Assembly (NCBI GenBank): GCA_022511505.1
Contig: JAFLTK010000049.1
Coordinates: 1-9,140 of the forward strand
Reading direction: 5' to 3'
DNA length: 9,140 nt
Origin: Muribaculaceae bacterium
GTDB taxonomy: Bacteria > Bacteroidota > Bacteroidia > Bacteroidales > Muribaculaceae
The position numbers and the translations under genes are program-made. Numbering within the stretch: the first letter of the stretch is position 1; every line of letters begins with the position of its first letter. A model generated the notes under the pieces. It ran no database searches and was not told the origin of the DNA. It saw nothing but the letters and a program-made list of their open reading frames with translations. Below, one piece after another: positions 6,130 through 9,140 of this stretch.

Positions 6130-8835
6130 ATGAAGAAAGCAATTGCTACGTTATGCGGTGCTGTCATGGCACTGACGTTGGCCGTGCCCGCATCGGCCGA
6201 AGGCGAGTTGTTGGCGTTCCCGGGAGCCGAAGGCTTCGGACGTTACACTACCGGAGGTCGTGGAGGCGAGATTTATCATGTGACCACTCTTGCCGACAGT
6301 GGCACCGGCTCGTTCCGCGATGCGGTCTCCAAGCCCAATCGTATCATCATCTTTGACGTATCGGGTACCATTTACCTGAAATCTCTTATTTCGTTCAGCC
6401 CCAACCTGACAATCCTTGGTCAGACTGCTCCCGGCGAGGGTATACAGGTCTATGGACACCGCGTTACATTCTCGGGTGCCAACAATATCATCGTCCGCCA
6501 CATGCGTTTCCGCTTGGGTCGCTACAATGATGTCGGTCAGGTCGACGCTGCCGGCGTTGCCTATGGTCGTGACATGATTTTTGACCACCTCTCGGTTCTT
6601 TGGGGTCGCGACGAGAACTTCTCAATCAGTTGGGACTCAAAGAAGACAGACCAGGAGCCTACCAACATCACCATCCAGAATTCTATCATCGGTCAGGGCC
6701 TCCAGAGCCATTCTTGCGGCGGTCTTATTCAGACCAACGGCGGTGTTACTCTCTATCGTAACCTCTACATCGAGAACAAAACCCGTAACCCGAAAGTCAA
6801 AGGCTTGAACCAGTTTGTCAACAACGTTCTCTACAACTGGGGTGACGGTGGTGCATACATCCTTGGCGGAGACAGCGAAGGCGACTCTTGGGCCCATATC
6901 GAGGGTAACTACTTTATCAAAGGAAACTGGATTGGAGCAACACGTCCCTTCTCTCGCGGCAACCAAAATTTCCAATACTTTGCCCAAGGAAACTACTATG
7001 ACGACGATAAAGACGGCGTTTTGAACGGCCACGAGATGACCGATGCCGAGTATGACTATGCAGCGTCCTATCGCGTCAGCGAGTTCAACAAATTCAACCC
7101 CGACATCCCCGCTCCGCGCGAGCATCCGGTCATCAACAATCTGATGACAGCCGAGGCTGCCGTTAAGTGGGTCATCGACAGCGTTGGTCCGTCGCTTCCC
7201 GCCCGCGACGATGTTGACCAGTATCTGATTGACGAGCTGAAATCATTCGGTCCCAACTCTACTACACAAGGTATCTCTACCGAGCTTACTCTCCCCCACG
7301 GTGGTACCGGTATTGTTCACGGTGGATATCTGCCTCAAGACACTGACGGTGACGGTATCCCCGACTATTGGGAAGAAGCCAATGGCCTTGACATGTATGA
7401 TAAGAGCGACGCCGCCAAGATTGCAGCCAACGGCTATGCCAATATCGAGAACTATGTCAATTCATTGACCGAAGGTCACCCCTACATCAAGATTCCGCAG
7501 AATCTGACCGCCTACGAGCAGCAGCAGAATTATATCACCGTAACCTGGACCGACCTTGCTCAAAATGAGGATGGTTTTGTTGTCGAAATCTCAACCGACG
7601 GCAAAAACTTCACCGAAGCCGGTCGCACAGGTCGCGACGAGACCAGTTTCACCGCCGCCAACCTTAAGCGCGAATCTCCCTACTTCTTCCGCGTGTATGC
7701 CTATAACAACCTCGGCGTTAAGTCGCTATACAGCAACGTTCTCGAGACTGAAACCCTTGGCGACGCAACAGCTCCCGATGCCTCTAAACTGATTGCTCCC
7801 GCACAGGGTGCTGAACTCGGTGCCATCAACGAGGTAGTCCTCGAGTGGAGTAATGACACCAAGCCCTATTTCGGCGAGGTTACCTACAGCGTATATTTTG
7901 GCACTTCGGCCAACGATCTCAAGGCCCTTGCAACCGGATTGACTACCAAAGAATACAACCTCGGTCTTCTTGCTGCCGGCAACACATATTACTGGCGCAT
8001 AGATGCAACCAACAACATCGGTACGACTCCGAGCGAGGTTGGCAGTTTCAAGACTATCGCCGGCGGCCAGTTGTTCTATTGTGACTTTAAGACCACTCCA
8101 CAGGAATGGGTTGACGCATACGGTTCAATCACAGCCAACACAAATATAATTAACGCGGCTGCCTACGCCAAGAAAGTTGTCGGCGGTATGGAATTTGGTG
8201 GCGGCAAGACAACGATGCGCATCGTGGCCCTCTATGAAGACAACGTAGCAGCCTCAGGCGATTACAGCGCCAACACCGCGGCCGACGCCGGCGCTTCTCC
8301 CCGTGCCGTACAGTTTACTACCGAGGGCGAAGGCGGCTACATGCTGACTCCCTGGATTGAAGGTCCCGTTGACATTACACTCTATGCCGGTAACCCGGGT
8401 GCAAAAACATCGACATTCTATCTGCTGACCGTTGACGAGGCCGGTAACGAGACTCAAATCGGTCAGTTCTCGATGGTCAACAAGAAACGCACATTCAAGT
8501 TCACCTTGCGCCACGAAGGCACCGAGAACGTTCGATATAAAATCGACGCAAACTCGGTTAAACTCAACATCAACGATTTCAAGATTGACCGCTATGTTGA
8601 CCCCAGTGGTGTTGAAAGCATCAATGGCAATAACTCGGCCGTAACGGTTTATACTGTTGGCGATGCCATCAGCGTCAACAACCTGACCGAGGGTAGCATC
8701 GTGACTATTACCGACCTGGCTGGTCGCACAGTTGCAACCCAAAAAGCGACTGCCACCAGCCACACCTTTGTTCTTGCCGGCGGTGTTTACATCGTGACCG
8801 TCGACGGCCGGAACCCCGTTAAGGTTATCATCTGA
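6130..8835 (+). CDS. Secreted multidomain pectate lyase (PL1-like) with FN3-type domains and a T9SS-like C-terminal tail
   Basis: The 901-residue product has a Sec signal peptide (MKK, hydrophobic 7-20, predicted cleavage after A-S-A at 21-23). Residues 28-400 form the catalytic parallel beta-helix of family PL1: AFPGAEGFGRYTTGGRGG (29-46), H-V-T-T-L-A-D-S-G-T-G-S-F-R-D (50-64), I-F-D-V-S-G-T (74-80), D152-H with D161-E162 as candidate calcium ligands, and the catalytic-type T-R219-N-P-K motif. These lyases cleave polygalacturonate by beta-elimination. Two calcium loops follow: an EF-hand-like loop at 291-302 and a thrombospondin type 3-like D-T-D-G-D-G-I-P-D at 404-412. Residues 456-543 are a fibronectin type III domain and about 552-643 a second FN3-like domain. 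Residues 646-821 form an unrecognised beta-rich domain. Residues 828-901 resemble a type IX secretion sorting domain, implying export or surface attachment. It stands alone, with its own promoter and terminator. The exact substrate is inferred. Confidence 0.87.
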   Translation: MKKAIATLCGAVMALTLAVPASAEGELLAFPGAEGFGRYTTGGRGGEIYHVTTLADSGTGSFRDAVSKPNRIIIFDVSGTIYLKSLISFSPNLTILGQTAPGEGIQVYGHRVTFSGANNIIVRHMRFRLGRYNDVGQVDAAGVAYGRDMIFDHLSVLWGRDENFSISWDSKKTDQEPTNITIQNSIIGQGLQSHSCGGLIQTNGGVTLYRNLYIENKTRNPKVKGLNQFVNNVLYNWGDGGAYILGGDSEGDSWAHIEGNYFIKGNWIGATRPFSRGNQNFQYFAQGNYYDDDKDGVLNGHEMTDAEYDYAASYRVSEFNKFNPDIPAPREHPVINNLMTAEAAVKWVIDSVGPSLPARDDVDQYLIDELKSFGPNSTTQGISTELTLPHGGTGIVHGGYLPQDTDGDGIPDYWEEANGLDMYDKSDAAKIAANGYANIENYVNSLTEGHPYIKIPQNLTAYEQQQNYITVTWTDLAQNEDGFVVEISTDGKNFTEAGRTGRDETSFTAANLKRESPYFFRVYAYNNLGVKSLYSNVLETETLGDATAPDASKLIAPAQGAELGAINEVVLEWSNDTKPYFGEVTYSVYFGTSANDLKALATGLTTKEYNLGLLAAGNTYYWRIDATNNIGTTPSEVGSFKTIAGGQLFYCDFKTTPQEWVDAYGSITANTNIINAAAYAKKVVGGMEFGGGKTTMRIVALYEDNVAASGDYSANTAADAGASPRAVQFTTEGEGGYMLTPWIEGPVDITLYAGNPGAKTSTFYLLTVDEAGNETQIGQFSMVNKKRTFKFTLRHEGTENVRYKIDANSVKLNINDFKIDRYVDPSGVESINGNNSAVTVYTVGDAISVNNLTEGSIVTITDLAGRTVATQKATATSHTFVLAGGVYIVTVDGRNPVKVII

Positions 8836-8862
8836 TAGCATACAGTTCATCCATGTCATGAT

Positions 8863-8904
8863 GAGCGACTGCTTTGATTTTTATCAAGCAGTCGCTCGTT
8901 TTTT
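8863..8904 (+). terminator. Rho-independent terminator after the pectate lyase gene
   Basis: Arms at 8863-8878 (GAGCGACTGCTTTGAT) and 8883-8897 (ATCAAGCAGTCGCTC) pair over 15 bp with one bulged T and a four-base TTTT loop. A G and then six Ts (8899-8904) follow. It begins 27 bases after the stop codon and separates the lyase from gltX. Confidence 0.9.
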
Positions 8905-9010
8905 AGTCTGAAACACTCTGATTATGGTCTAAACGGGAAATATCAATTGATAAATCCAGTGAAAAAGAATAAAAAATAATTGCTAAAAGGAATGAAAGTA
9001 AAATTTTTAT

Positions 9011-9018
9011 TATCTTTG
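9011..9018 (+). promoter_or_regulatory. Predicted -7 box of the gltX promoter
   Basis: TATCTTTG matches the Bacteroidetes -7 consensus TAnnTTTG and lies 40 bases upstream of the gltX ATG, predicting a start near 9025. No good TTTG is found at the normal distance upstream, so the -33 element is weak or absent. The surrounding DNA is strongly AT-rich, as expected for an upstream promoter region. Confidence 0.65.
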
Positions 9019-9058
9019 CATGCTAATATATAGTGTATCTAAAGAAAACGATATAAAA

Positions 9059-9140
9059 ATGGACCGTAAAGTTAGAGTAAGATTTGCTCCATCGCCCACC
9101 GGGCCTCTTCATATTGGCGGCGTCAGAACGGCGCTGTTCA
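9059..9140 (+). CDS. gltX: Glutamyl-tRNA synthetase, N-terminal fragment (runs off the right edge)
   Basis: Only the first 27 codons are present. They read MDRKVRVRFAP, then S-P-T-G-P-L-H-I-G-G and V-R-T-A-L-F, the textbook N-terminus of a class I glutamyl-tRNA synthetase. H18-I-G-G21 is the GluRS version of the HIGH ATP-binding signature. The enzyme charges tRNA-Glu in the cytoplasm. The same motif occurs in GlnRS, but bacterial GluRS has this short lead of about 10 residues before the motif, and GlnRS is usually longer here, so GltX is strongly preferred. The KMSKS region and anticodon domain are outside the window, so discriminating or non-discriminating type cannot be judged. Confidence 0.93.
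   Translation, partial: MDRKVRVRFAPSPTGPLHIGGVRTALF

Noticed and set aside
6151..7125. Minus-strand ORFs inside the pectate lyase gene
   Set aside because: They lie opposite a clear PL1 coding frame with signal peptide and conserved motifs, and have no promoter or recognisable domain.
1..9140. CRISPR array, insertion sequence, defence or toxin-antitoxin system
   Set aside because: No direct repeat array, transposase, integrase, terminal inverted repeats or target-site duplication was seen; all long reading frames are accounted for by housekeeping genes and one lyase.

Overview
The window looks like chromosomal DNA from a member of the Bacteroidales, probably near Bacteroides or the Muribaculaceae. 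Four things point there: promoters of the Bacteroidetes type (TTTG, about 19 bases, then TAnnTTTG); almost no Shine-Dalgarno sequences; a DUF4296 lipoprotein beside lspA and a cysteine-poor DksA-like protein; and a secreted pectate lyase with a type IX secretion-like C-terminal tail. The genus is inference only.

Layout. Positions 1-54 hold the first 18 codons of ppdK (pyruvate phosphate dikinase) on the minus strand, leaving through the left edge. Its promoter lies at about 178-208, inside a 13-bp inverted repeat that could also terminate the operon behind it. Positions 308-5914 hold a five-gene minus-strand operon, transcribed right to left: ileS, a DksA/TraR-family gene, lspA, a DUF4296 lipoprotein gene and a 79-residue unknown gene. 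Spacing is tight (36 bp, 75 bp with a large hairpin, 4 bp, and a 4-bp ATGA overlap). A 215-bp divergent region then separates ileS from a plus-strand gene at 6130-8835. That gene encodes a 901-residue secreted polysaccharide lyase family 1 protein, ending in a strong rho-independent terminator. At the right edge gltX (glutamyl-tRNA synthetase) starts at 9059 and runs out of the window.

How the genes relate. The ileS operon combines translation (IleRS), RNA polymerase control (DksA-like) and lipoprotein maturation (LspA, followed directly by a lipoprotein that should be its substrate). The pectate lyase is an accessory, single-gene unit with its own promoter and terminator, placed between two housekeeping tRNA synthetase genes. 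No SusC/SusD pair is visible beside it, so it does not look like part of a local polysaccharide utilization locus.

I see no clear undescribed system such as a defence island, CRISPR array or mobile element. The points most worth a second look are the swapped GIHH signature in IleRS (expected to matter for mupirocin resistance), the DksA-like protein that keeps its coil-tip aspartates but lost three of four zinc cysteines, several regulatory-looking inverted repeats in the intergenic gaps, and the unrecognised C-terminal domain plus two calcium-loop motifs of the lyase.
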